The notes: generated from the sequence alone by a model not told the origin. A stretch of DNA of 18,063 nt from an uncultured Veillonella sp. (GCA_934202095.1 CAKPXN010000029.1:1-18063); one strand, 5' to 3'; positions 7,434 to 15,443 are shown, counted from the first letter of the stretch. A program made the numbers and translations.

Positions 7434-7778
7434 TTACGCGTCTTTTTCGTGTTCATCAAGACGGCAGTATTTGATTTGTGCACAAATACATTCGTCTTTT
7501 GTTTTGTACAATTGCGGAATGATTTCCAAAATGTCACCAAATGTTTCTTCATTGATGGAATAACGAGTCCAAAGGCCATTACGTTGAGAATTTACAACGC
7601 CAGCATCAATTAAGATTTTCATATGGTAGCTTAATGTGGATTGAGACAAATTAAAGCTTGCCAAAATATCTGCTGCACACAACTCATTACAGGACAACAT
7701 ATCTATAATATGTAATCTTGTTTCATCACTGAGCGCTTTAAAAATCGTTGCTAAACGTTCATAAGAAACTTCAACCAT
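7434..7778 (-). CDS. ArsR/SmtB-family transcriptional regulator
   Basis: A 114-residue winged-helix repressor. ATG 7778 is chosen because GAGGAG (7786-7791) stands seven bases before it; the frame extends to a TTG at 7793, but that codon overlaps the ribosome site. LSDETRLHIIDMLS (16-29), NELCAADIL (31-39) and the recognition helix SQSTLSYHMKIL (45-56) match the family, followed by the wing RNGLWTRYSI (67-75). ArsR-type sensors often use cysteines in the ELCxCDL region; here C30 and C34 are present but the second motif cysteine is Ala. C97, C99 and C105 form a C-terminal cluster that may bind a metal or metalloid or sense redox state. It probably represses its own operon with dinB; the signal is unknown. 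Confidence 0.9.
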   Translation of the reverse strand: MVEVSYERLATIFKALSDETRLHIIDMLSCNELCAADILASFNLSQSTLSYHMKILIDAGVVNSQRNGLWTRYSINEETFGDILEIIPQLYKTKDECICAQIKYCRLDEHEKDA

Positions 7779-7827
7779 AAGAAAACTCCTCAATATACAT
7801 CAAAAATTATCAATCTACTTTTATACT

Positions 7828-7833
7828 ATTATA
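7828..7833 (-). promoter_or_regulatory. -10 element for the arsR-dinB operon
   Basis: TATAAT on the minus strand lies 50 bases before the ATG at 7778 in a very A/T-rich leader. No convincing -35 is present at 16-18 bases (TAGATT), which would be consistent with a promoter that needs a regulator. A short dyad, TTGA-CTAA-TCAA, lies further upstream around 7890-7902. Confidence 0.4.
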
Positions 7834-7930
7834 TACTATTTTTATATCTAAATCTATTTTTTTCTTTTTATTCTCATTAAAATATTTTAATTGACTAATC
7901 AAATTCATTTATGAGGCCAAAAATACGCAT

Positions 7931-7964
7931 AAAAGCGGAGACTCTATATTGAGAATCTCCGCTT
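7931..7964 (-). terminator. Intrinsic terminator of purA
   Basis: The arms AAGCGGAGA (7933-7941) and TCTCCGCTT (7956-7964), plus an inner CTC/GAG pair, form a stem about 42 bases beyond the purA stop. The next minus-strand bases, TTATGCGTATTTTTGG, are T-rich. Confidence 0.75.
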
Positions 7965-8005
7965 ATTATTTTAGCGATATGTTACCCGATGTACCGAAAT
8001 GCTAA

Positions 8006-9313
<1,308 letters not shown>

Positions 9314-9331
9314 TCAAATTAATCCATAGTT

Positions 9332-9337
9332 ATTATA
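9332..9337 (-). promoter_or_regulatory. -10 element of the purA promoter
   Basis: TATAAT on the minus strand lies about 43 bases before the purA ATG. A -35 at normal spacing is poor (TTCCGT). No purine riboswitch fits, because the leader is only about 35 bases. The two-copy repeat at 9386-9488 lies 50-150 bases further upstream. Confidence 0.5.
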
Positions 9338-9385
9338 CAACATAATAGCAAAGCACGGAAAGACTAAATGAAGAGTTTAATCTAA

Positions 9386-9488
9386 ACACGCCTATATATG
9401 TGCCCTTACAAATTAGAACAGGCCTGTTCTAATTTTAAAGACGTGTATATATACGCCCCAAGTATTAGCACAAGCCTGTACTGTATAA
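9386..9488. repeat. Two-copy repeat of about 52 bases with a perfect palindrome
   Basis: Unit 1 (about 9386-9437) and unit 2 (about 9440-9488) share TATATAT, then GCCC, then ATTAGnACAnGCCTGTnCT in the same order and spacing (18-19 bases from TATATAT to ATTAG). In unit 1 the core is a perfect 26-base palindrome at 9410-9435, with arms AAATTAGAACAGG and its complement and no loop. Unit 2 keeps the core only approximately. It lies between the stop of the MFS gene (9497) and the purA promoter. Function unknown: an operator pair or a transcript-end structure are both possible. Confidence 0.7.
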
Positions 9489-9496
9489 CAATTATT

Positions 9497-10648
9497 TTAT
9501 TTAGGTTCTTTCAACCAGAAGCTCACTAATAAACCTACTGCACCAACAGGTATCAAGGTCATCAACGCAGTTTGCACATCGTAAATATCTGCTAAATGTC
9601 CAATATATGGTGCTACAAGGCCTCCTAATGTAATGCCAAGACCCAATGTAATGCCTGATGCAAAACCTGCATTTTTAGCAAGGTATTTTTGACCCAAAAC
9701 GGTAATAGGACCATATTGCGAGAATACGCCGAAGGCCATTGGTATCATAGCACCAAAGAATCCCCACATATTGGGTACGAAGATAAACACTAATACGGAC
9801 GGTAAAAATATGATATTACCTAGCCGTACTGTTTTAAGGAAACCTAGCTTATCAGATAGTGCACCACCCATATAGGTGAGGACTGCGCCCATCGCAAAGT
9901 ACATGGTAAGGGCCAAGCTTGAGGCACCGGCTTCGCCATTGATAACGGTAATGTATAAAATCGGAATAAAAATTGATAATACGGAGAACAAAATTGATCG
10001 AGATGCAATGACGAAAAATAGCTTCGTAAAACTCACCCAATCGTTTATGCCTGTATTTGTGACTTGTGTTTGGCTTTCACATTCACGCACATCTTCGGCC
10101 TCAGTCGTATGACCTGTGAAAGCATATAGGTACAGCAACACACCAAGCGCAGCAATAGCCGTAAACACCCAGAGGAATTGACCACCAAAGACATAAACGC
10201 CACCAGCGATGAGAGGTCCTAAGGCAAATCCAGCACTACCACCAACCGCAAATCGCCCCATGGCATTGCCAATTTCATGGGATTGTGTGCGATTTACAAG
10301 AAGAGCTGCCTCCGGATGGAACAAAGCCGCCCCGATCCCAGAAATAAGGGCCAACGCAAGTATCATTTCATAGCTCGTAGCCAGAGCAATAGCACTAATC
10401 GATACGAGCGTCACCGCAAAGCCAACAGGAATAAACCACGGCACACGCCACCGATCAGCCACATACCCAAGCACAGGTTGCGCAATCGACGCCACAATAG
10501 TATTACAGAAAATAATCGCCGCCGATTGATAATAATTGAGATTAAAATTAGCAATAAAAAACGGTATCAACGCGGCAAGAGAACCTTGTCCGAAATCGTT
10601 AATGCAATGAAAGATAGGCGGTGCGTATTTTCTTATGGTGCTTTTCAT
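9497..10648 (-). CDS. MFS exporter, fosmidomycin-resistance (Fsr) type
   Basis: A 383-residue protein with about twelve membrane helices. The start (HCINDFGQGSLAALIPFFIA, about residues 14-33), then QSAAIIFCNTIVASIAQPVLGYVADRW and PWFIPVGF, match the Fsr subgroup of the major facilitator superfamily, including the DRW loop 2-3 motif. FHPEAALLVN and GNAMGRFAVGGSAGFALGPL are typical of the next helices. Family members export fosmidomycin and related compounds by proton exchange; the natural substrate here is unknown. ATG 10648 has AAAGGAGG five bases upstream. It stands alone, with the repeat-filled block 10649-11273 upstream and the two-copy repeat downstream. Confidence 0.9.
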   Translation of the reverse strand: MKSTIRKYAPPIFHCINDFGQGSLAALIPFFIANFNLNYYQSAAIIFCNTIVASIAQPVLGYVADRWRVPWFIPVGFAVTLVSISAIALATSYEMILALALISGIGAALFHPEAALLVNRTQSHEIGNAMGRFAVGGSAGFALGPLIAGGVYVFGGQFLWVFTAIAALGVLLYLYAFTGHTTEAEDVRECESQTQVTNTGINDWVSFTKLFFVIASRSILFSVLSIFIPILYITVINGEAGASSLALTMYFAMGAVLTYMGGALSDKLGFLKTVRLGNIIFLPSVLVFIFVPNMWGFFGAMIPMAFGVFSQYGPITVLGQKYLAKNAGFASGITLGLGITLGGLVAPYIGHLADIYDVQTALMTLIPVGAVGLLVSFWLKEPK

Positions 10649-10687
10649 GTATCCTCCTTTTATTGAAATAAATCAACAACTATAGCT

Positions 10688-10785
10688 ATGGATGATGAGG
10701 CTCCAAAAAACTCCACCGGCCGGGTCTGCTTCGCCCTTTCGGGCTTCGCAGGGCCAAAGTCGTTTTTTGAACCCTCATCATCCAT
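10688..10785. repeat. Long imperfect inverted repeat (element A)
   Basis: Thirteen-base perfect outer arms ATGGATGATGAGG (10688-10700) and complement (10773-10785) continue inwards with few mismatches through a CAAAAAAC/GTTTTTTG pair. The centre is a GC-rich hairpin (CTGCTTCGCCC ... GGGCTTCGCAG). The right arm carries AAAGTCGTTTTTTG, the complement of the AAAACGACTTT core of the copies at 10964-11260, so it belongs to the same repeat family. T-runs on both strands could give termination in either direction. It ends 40 bases before the MFS start. Confidence 0.75.
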
Positions 10786-10963
10786 CATTCAAAACGTTTT
10801 CGCCCTTATATCAATGGTAAGCATGCTAAACGAAAAGCGCCATAACAAAATGCACACTAGGGCGAAACACAAAGTCGTTTTTTTACTTAGCCTATCACCT
10901 TTCTAACTAACAATAATTATGAAGCACCATAAGAAAATACGGCACTTGCTGTAAATAAAAAAC
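10786..10963. other. Gene-free stretch with a degenerate repeat copy
   Basis: No coding frame with a ribosome site is seen. CGCCCTTA (10801-10808) and TAGGGCG (10859-10864 region) could pair over a long loop, and AAAGTCGTTTTTTT recurs at 10871-10884, suggesting a decayed member of the same hairpin family. The remainder to 10963 shows nothing recognisable. Confidence 0.45.
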
Positions 10964-11040
10964 TCGGCATAGAATCTATAGCGAAAAGGACGGGTACCCT
11001 TCTCAAAACGACTTTGCCCTGTCTGTCCCAATGTCCCGTT
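10964..11040. repeat. Tandem repeat copy 1 (partial arm)
   Basis: It begins TCGGCATAGAA, continues with AAAAGGACGGGTACCCTTCTC, then CAAAACGACTTTGCCCTGTC, closely matching the left arm of the complete inverted repeat at 11140-11294. It has no matching right arm. Its minus-strand reading ends the GGACGGG arm with CCTTTT. Confidence 0.8.
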
Positions 11041-11150
11041 TCGGCATAGAACTTATAGCAAAAAGGACGGATACCTTTCTCAAAACGACTTCGGGTCCCG
11101 CTTTAGCGCGATAGCGTGTCGGCTTTTTTCCTCCGCCCTATGGCTCGTTT
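11041..11150. repeat. Tandem repeat copy 2 (divergent arm)
   Basis: Starts with the same TCGGCATAGAA immediately after copy 1 and repeats AAAAAGGACGGATACCTTTCTC and CAAAACGACTT with several changes. It then diverges into a small palindromic stretch (GCTTTAGCGCGATAGCG) and ends with ATGGCTCGTTT, the same sequence as the last codons of purB. Confidence 0.8.
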
Positions 11151-11294
11151 TCGGCATAGAATTATAGTAAAAAGGACGGGTACCCTTCTCAAAACGACTT
11201 TGCCCTGTCCCCGAAGGGGACAGATTAAGGCGGTGGAGGCTTTGAGGAGGGTGCCCGTCCTGTACCGGTAGAATTATAGGCCGAAACGAGCCAT
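11140..11294 (-). terminator. Giant imperfect hairpin and terminator overlapping the end of purB
   Basis: The two ends, ATGGCTCGTTTTCGGC (11140-11155) and its near-perfect complement (11280-11294), are arms of one inverted repeat. It continues inwards with GGACGGG-ACCCT-CTCAAA at 11174-11193 pairing with 11241-11260, and closes in a perfect 8-base stem, CTGTCCCC/GGGGACAG (11205-11212 and 11216-11223). The right end lies inside the purB coding sequence and includes its stop. On the minus strand the GGACGGG/CCCGTCC stem is followed by TTTTT (11169-11173), so it should end purB transcription. Copies 1 and 2 repeat the left arm beyond it. Confidence 0.8.
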
Positions 11295-12569
11295 TATTGT
11301 ATCTACGTGTTTCAATAGTTTATATGGATCGAAGCATGCATCGATTTCTTCGTCGGTCATGTATTTTTTGATGTTTTCATCGGATTTTAGACCTGTAGCG
11401 AAGTCTTTGCCTTCAAGCCAGCGTTCCATAGCGTGTTTTTGTACCCAACGGTATGCTTCATCACGTACGGCACCTTTGTCTACGAGGTGTGTCAAAATTG
11501 TTTGGCTGAATACAAGGCCACCTGTAAGATTAAGGTTTTTAAGCATTGTTTCAGGGTATACTAACAATTTATCGATGGTACGGATTGTAAGGTGAAGCAT
11601 GTAGTTCAACGCGATTGTTGCATCTGGTAAGATAACGCGTTCTACAGAGCTATGGGAGATATCGCGTTCGTGCCACAAAGCTTGGTCTTCGTACGCAGAT
11701 TGTGCGTAACCACGCAATAAGCGAGCCATACCGCAAATTCTTTCACAAGTGATAGGATTGCGTTTATGAGGCATAGCGGAAGAACCCTTTTGTTTAGGGC
11801 TAAAGTATTCTTCGGCTTCGCGTACTTCGGTACGTTGCAAATGACGGATTTCCAAAGCGATTTTATCCAATGTACCGCCTACAACGGCGATTGTGGACAA
11901 TAGTTCAGCGTGACGGTCACGTTGTACTACTTGGGTTGCGATTTTAACAGGTTCAAGGCCTAGTTTTTCACATACGTATTGTTCTACGAATGGGTCGATG
12001 TTGGAGTATGTGCCAACAGCACCGGACAATTTACCAACAGCAACGCTTTTACGAGCATGTTCCATGCGTTCGATATCGCGTTCTACCTCTGCCATCCAAA
12101 GGCAAAGTTTCAACCCGAATGTAGTAGGTTCGCCGTGAATACCATGAGTACGACCAATCATAGGCGTATGTTTGAATTCTGCAGCACGGCGGCGCAATAC
12201 AGCGTGTAATTGTTTCAAATCTTCGATCAAAATATCGCAAGATTGTTTCATCATATAGCCAAGTGCCGTATCCTTAACGTCTGTGGATGTCAAGCCAAGA
12301 TGAATGTATTTTGCCGCTTCTGGACCTACATATTCGCCCACAGCAGTCACAAAGGAAATGATGTCATGATTTGTTTCACGTTCGATTTCGTGAATTCTTT
12401 CAACATCAAAATTGCCTTTTTCCCGAATGATTTTTGCCGCTTCCTTCGGAATCACGCCAAGCTCAGCTTGCGCTTCAGATGCCAATGTTTCAACCAATAA
12501 CATTGTGTCGAACTCGTTGCGTTCGCTCCAAATATGGCCCATTTCTTCTCGTGTATAACGTGGTATCAT
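11274..12569 (-). CDS. purB: Adenylosuccinate lyase
   Basis: A 431-residue lyase acting twice in purine synthesis: it splits fumarate from SAICAR in the IMP pathway and from adenylosuccinate to give AMP. Family marks are the N-terminal YTREEMGHIWSE, THDxI-type ETNHDI (65-70), TSTDVKDTA (94-102), GRTHGIHGEPTTFG (139-152) with the catalytic His region, and the signature SSAMPHKRNP (263-272) with the mobile-loop Ser. Length is normal. ATG 12569 has AAGGAGA six bases upstream. It ends MARFGL, and these codons form one arm of a large inverted repeat. A good promoter lies at 12613-12641, so it is transcribed separately from purA. Confidence 0.98.
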   Translation of the reverse strand: MIPRYTREEMGHIWSERNEFDTMLLVETLASEAQAELGVIPKEAAKIIREKGNFDVERIHEIERETNHDIISFVTAVGEYVGPEAAKYIHLGLTSTDVKDTALGYMMKQSCDILIEDLKQLHAVLRRRAAEFKHTPMIGRTHGIHGEPTTFGLKLCLWMAEVERDIERMEHARKSVAVGKLSGAVGTYSNIDPFVEQYVCEKLGLEPVKIATQVVQRDRHAELLSTIAVVGGTLDKIALEIRHLQRTEVREAEEYFSPKQKGSSAMPHKRNPITCERICGMARLLRGYAQSAYEDQALWHERDISHSSVERVILPDATIALNYMLHLTIRTIDKLLVYPETMLKNLNLTGGLVFSQTILTHLVDKGAVRDEAYRWVQKHAMERWLEGKDFATGLKSDENIKKYMTDEEIDACFDPYKLLKHVDTIMARFGL

Positions 12570-12612
12570 GATGTCTCCTTTGCATGGTGAAAGCTAGATT
12601 TTTTATATAATA

Positions 12613-12641
12613 ATTGTACCATATGTGAAAGATCGGTTCAA
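12613..12641 (-). promoter_or_regulatory. Promoter of purB
   Basis: On the minus strand TTGAAC (12636-12641) and TACAAT (12613-12618) are exactly 17 bases apart, and TGG directly before the -10 makes it an extended -10. The leader to the purB ATG is about 36 bases. The rest of the 309-base gap 12570-12878 is A/T-rich with a small palindrome, GAGATA-g-TATCTC (12748-12760), and the upstream region of the next gene. Confidence 0.75.
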
Positions 12642-12878
12642 TAAATCTTATGTAATTTTCCGAATAATATATATATTAGTATTTCTTAATGTTCGGTTTT
12701 TAGATAAGACAAAATTTATTGATATATCCATATCTCATAGGCACTGCGAGATAGTATCTCCAATTCACCATTTCTATTTTTTGTATAGATTGATTTGTGA
12801 TTTATTATTATAATAGTAATGTATAAATAAGTTATATATCGTATCAACATACTAATAATACACATATAGGAGCACATC

Positions 12879-13286
12879 ATGGCAAAAAAACAACACAAAG
12901 AACGGGTACAACAACCGAAAGAATCCCAAACAGCGGGCACGTTGATGAAATTATTTTTTCTCATCAGTTTTGTCGTTTTAGGTCTGTTCGTATTCAACGA
13001 TATGCCCATTAACTGGATTTTAGGCGTATACATAATAGACATCTTAGTATCCCTTGTATACGTGGCTTTCAACAGAAACCGCATCACCACATCTGATGTA
13101 GTGCACACGAATGTGCGTCGCATCATATCATTCTTGATCATGCTCATTACGATGTTCTTCTACGCTTTTGCGTTGTGGCGCGTAGATCAATATACTACGC
13201 AAATGCAAGTGACCTTGTTCATCGGTGGCATCATCATTTACTATGCCGTATTCAATAGTACGAAAACAGCGTTAAAAAATAAGTAG
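12879..13286 (+). CDS. Small integral membrane protein of unknown function
   Basis: A 135-residue protein with a basic, hydrophilic N-terminus (MAKKQHKERVQQPKES) and four predicted membrane helices at about residues 23-40, 44-64, 82-100 and 109-125, ending in a short Lys-rich tail. ATG 12879 has AGGAG (12868-12872) six bases upstream. A TATAAT-like element lies around 12807-12812 but without a clear -35. It is one of only two plus-strand genes here, divergent from purB and convergent with tonB, with a shared terminator at 13356-13403. I do not recognise the family; nothing in the sequence points to an enzyme or a transporter. Confidence 0.85.
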   Translation: MAKKQHKERVQQPKESQTAGTLMKLFFLISFVVLGLFVFNDMPINWILGVYIIDILVSLVYVAFNRNRITTSDVVHTNVRRIISFLIMLITMFFYAFALWRVDQYTTQMQVTLFIGGIIIYYAVFNSTKTALKNK

Positions 13287-13322
13287 TTCGACAACGAGCT
13301 CATAAAATAGTACATTGTCGAA
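13287..13322 (+). repeat. Small inverted repeat after the membrane protein gene
   Basis: Perfect eight-base arms TTCGACAA (13287-13294) and TTGTCGAA (13315-13322) begin right after the stop codon but are not followed by a T-run. The next bases also repeat the start of the arm region loosely (CGACAACGAGCTCATAA versus CGAATAACGCACTCATAA). Confidence 0.5.
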
Positions 13323-13355
13323 TAACGCACTCATAACATCGCATGCAGCCAAACA

Positions 13356-13403
13356 AAAGAGGCATATCTTACATACGTTCTTGTATGTGAGGTATGCCTC
13401 TTT
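13356..13403. terminator. Bidirectional terminator between convergent genes
   Basis: AAAGAGGCATA (13356-13366) and ACATAC (13371-13376) pair with GTATGT and TATGCCTCTTT (to 13403) around a short loop. The plus strand continues TTTATT and the minus strand TTTTGTTT, so both the membrane protein gene and the exbB-exbD-tonB operon can end here. The hairpin touches the last bases of tonB. Confidence 0.85.
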
Positions 13404-14214
13404 ATTGGCCTAGTACAACAGGGATAGCTAGGGATACGACTTGTCCACGTTTATTGACAATGCTACCGCTATTTTTGATGATACGTATGGCTTCGTCTCG
13501 CACGTCTGGAGGAATGGAATCCTCTACGATACGAGGTGTATTAACGCCGACAATCACATTACCGTTAGCATCAAAGTTAACGCGCACAACGGCTTCGCCA
13601 TGTACGGATGATGCCTTGCCTTGTTCCTTCACTTGGCGCAAATATTCCGTAGGGTTAATATCCGATTGTTCTAGCCACGCTCGTTGGCCCGGCGTCAGCA
13701 AGTTGAGAGCGTCCGCAAAAAATGATAAATCTTTATCTGTATTATCAAGACCATTGCCTTGAGCATTCGGATCCGTCGATACGTCATTGCCAACTAATTT
13801 CTTTTGTTGTTCCTGTTTTTGATGGGTTACAACACTAGTTTCACTACCAGCGGCTTCTGATTCTATGCCCTTTGGAACCGCCCATTCACGTTTTATAGCC
13901 GGTTCTGGTTGTTCCGTATCAATCTTTTTCTGGGGTTCTACAGTGTTTACAGGAGGTTTTGTTTCTTGTTTCTGAGCTACCGATGCAGGTGCGTCAGTAG
14001 GCGGTTTTGATTCCTCTGGTGGTGGAGCCACCGTCGGATGATCCTCGGCGTGTTCGCTTTCACCAGCATCAGCCAGATCAAAGCTAATCTCCGCGGCCTC
14101 TTGCCCCGCACCTGTACCGCCCATGCCCTTTAGTGAAAGCCCCATGCCTGTTATGATGAGGATACTAATACACAGAGATATCAAAAACGGTCGAAAATAA
14201 TGCGATTCAAACAT
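13402..14214 (-). CDS. tonB: TonB-like energy transducer
   Basis: A 270-residue protein that should carry proton-motive energy from ExbB/ExbD to outer-membrane receptors. One membrane helix lies near residues 8-26, then a Pro/Glu/Lys-rich periplasmic spacer (about 55-115), a Gln/Asp-rich stretch, and a C-terminal TonB domain (about 203-270, with GEAVVRVNFDANGNVIVGV and DEAIRIIKNSG). ATG 14214 is chosen because GGAAG stands seven bases upstream and it begins four bases after the exbD stop; the frame extends to a GTG at 14241 inside exbD. In the membrane helix the usual SxxxH pair reads S13xxxS17, so the conserved His seems absent. No receptor gene is nearby. The operon and domain order make the assignment firm, but partner receptors are unknown. 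Confidence 0.88.
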   Translation of the reverse strand: MFESHYFRPFLISLCISILIITGMGLSLKGMGGTGAGQEAAEISFDLADAGESEHAEDHPTVAPPPEESKPPTDAPASVAQKQETKPPVNTVEPQKKIDTEQPEPAIKREWAVPKGIESEAAGSETSVVTHQKQEQQKKLVGNDVSTDPNAQGNGLDNTDKDLSFFADALNLLTPGQRAWLEQSDINPTEYLRQVKEQGKASSVHGEAVVRVNFDANGNVIVGVNTPRIVEDSIPPDVRDEAIRIIKNSGSIVNKRGQVVSLAIPVVLGQ

Positions 14215-14218
14215 AGAA

Positions 14219-14623
14219 TCACTTCCGATCCGTAGCGACACTAATGTACTTAGCGCCGTTTACTTTCAGCATATCGAGAAGGGCAATAACCTCGTTATAA
14301 TACACATCCTTGGACGCGCGAATGACGAATGCCTGCCGCGGCGTGGTCCGTACGATATCCTGTACCTCTTGGGAGAGATTATCTGCAGAAATTTCGCGGT
14401 TATCGATATAGAGCTTATGCGATGTAGTAAGAGTAATGATGATTGGTTCAATAGATTTAGCCGTCGAAGTCGATGTGGATGGTAAATTTAACGGAATTTG
14501 TTGTTCCGTATTCATGTATAAGGTGCCGACCATGAAAAACACCAAGAGGAAAAATACGATATCGATCATAGGGATGATCATGATGGTCGGTTCTTTTTTT
14601 ACTCCTAATGTGCGGCGTCTCAT
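14219..14623 (-). CDS. exbD: ExbD/TolR-type proton-channel subunit
   Basis: A 134-residue inner-membrane protein with a short basic N-terminus, one transmembrane helix (about 14-34) and a periplasmic domain. The helix starts PMIDIVFFLLVFFMV, with D21 at the position of the essential proton-carrying Asp of ExbD. The periplasmic part ends with VIRASKDVYYNEVIALLDMLKVNGAKYISVAT, the typical family tail. Its ATG overlaps the exbB stop as ATGA, with GAGGAAC upstream inside exbB, so the pair is translationally coupled. tonB follows after four bases. ExbD rather than TolR is preferred because tonB follows and no tolB or pal is present. Confidence 0.94.
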   Translation of the reverse strand: MRRRTLGVKKEPTIMIIPMIDIVFFLLVFFMVGTLYMNTEQQIPLNLPSTSTSTAKSIEPIIITLTTSHKLYIDNREISADNLSQEVQDIVRTTPRQAFVIRASKDVYYNEVIALLDMLKVNGAKYISVATDRK

Positions 14624-15225
14624 AGGTCATGTTCCTCATTGTACGCATCGAGGATGCTACCACATTCGTGTTCTAAGGCTACGACAAAATCATTTACCTT
14701 TGCAGCACAGTAACTGTGAAAGCCAAGGGCAATAATGGCCACCGTAAGACCTGTCGCCGTTGCCACCAAGGCTTCGGATACACCGCCCGTAATAACGGTA
14801 GGTGCCCCAATATCGCCGCCTACAACGGCAAAGGCGCGAATCATACCGAGAACGGTACCGAGTAAGCCGAGCAATGGCGCCATCGTAACAATCATACTAA
14901 GCCAACCTAGGCCTCGTTTCAATCGTTCATCTGTATAGCCCACCAAGTCTTGTAAACGGTTTTCTAAGCCATTATAATTTTTAGCATTACGCAATGCCTT
15001 CGCGAAAAGATTGCCTAAGTTTTGTGTATCTCGTTCCAATACGGTAGGCAACATAATCCAGCCTGGATGATTATTTAGAACAGCAGTAAATTGGCGCATG
15101 TCCTTGCGAAACTTGCGGTATAGCAAAAAACGCTCAATGCCTATCATCAGCGTAACGACGAGAAAAATAACGAGTGGATACATGACGAACCCACCGGCTG
15201 CGAACAAATGTGTAATACTACTCAT
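14620..15225 (-). CDS. exbB: ExbB/TolQ/MotA-type proton-channel protein
   Basis: A 201-residue membrane protein, first gene of exbB-exbD-tonB, forming the pentameric channel around ExbD. Three membrane helices fall at about 12-32, 108-130 and 153-172. The signature APLLGLLGTVLGMIRAF (116-132) and GGVSEALVATATGLTVAI (147-164) are those of the family, with the conserved Thr residues lining the proton path. ATG 15225 has GGAGG five bases upstream; the frame extends to a TTG at 15237 that overlaps this site and is rejected. It is slightly shorter than many ExbB proteins because it lacks an N-terminal extension. Confidence 0.95.
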   Translation of the reverse strand: MSSITHLFAAGGFVMYPLVIFLVVTLMIGIERFLLYRKFRKDMRQFTAVLNNHPGWIMLPTVLERDTQNLGNLFAKALRNAKNYNGLENRLQDLVGYTDERLKRGLGWLSMIVTMAPLLGLLGTVLGMIRAFAVVGGDIGAPTVITGGVSEALVATATGLTVAIIALGFHSYCAAKVNDFVVALEHECGSILDAYNEEHDL

Positions 15226-15264
15226 ACTAACCTCCAAAAACCTACACCCATTTAGGCTCTTATC

Positions 15265-15276
15265 TTATAATTATAA
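15265..15276 (-). promoter_or_regulatory. Possible -10 and palindromic operator of the exbB operon
   Basis: A perfect 12-base palindrome TTATAATTATAA contains TATAAT on the minus strand, about 45 bases before the exbB ATG. No good -35 is visible. An A/T-rich dyad over the -10 would fit iron (Fur-type) control, which is usual for ExbB/TonB systems, but it is not a clear Fur box. Confidence 0.35.
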
Positions 15277-15385
15277 CACGTTTTTATACATCAAAACATA
15301 TAAGGCATACGATAGATGAGTAAAAATATACCAGTCGCTGTATACGAATTGAAAAAACTAAAACTATTATGAGAAAATGCACAAA

Positions 15386-15424
15386 AAGGGCTACATCAAT
15401 AGACATGCTATTGATGTAGCCCTT
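15386..15424 (-). terminator. Intrinsic terminator of the lipoprotein gene
   Basis: A perfect 17-base stem (15386-15402 with 15408-15424, AAGGGCTACATCAATAG) has a five-base loop and is followed on the minus strand by TTTTTGTG. It begins 20 bases beyond the stop at 15444. Confidence 0.92.
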
Positions 15425-15443
15425 ATATGTACATGGCTAGATA

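Noticed and set aside
10688..10906. 72-codon plus-strand frame in the gap before the MFS exporter
   Set aside because: It is built from the two arms of element A and adjoining repeat sequence and has no ribosome site.
10964..11260. CRISPR array
   Set aside because: The repeats are few, diverged and unequal in spacing, without unique spacers of constant size; they are arms of inverted repeats.
12716..13147. 143-codon minus-strand frame between purB and tonB
   Set aside because: It is antisense to the membrane protein gene, which has a good ribosome site and clear membrane helices.
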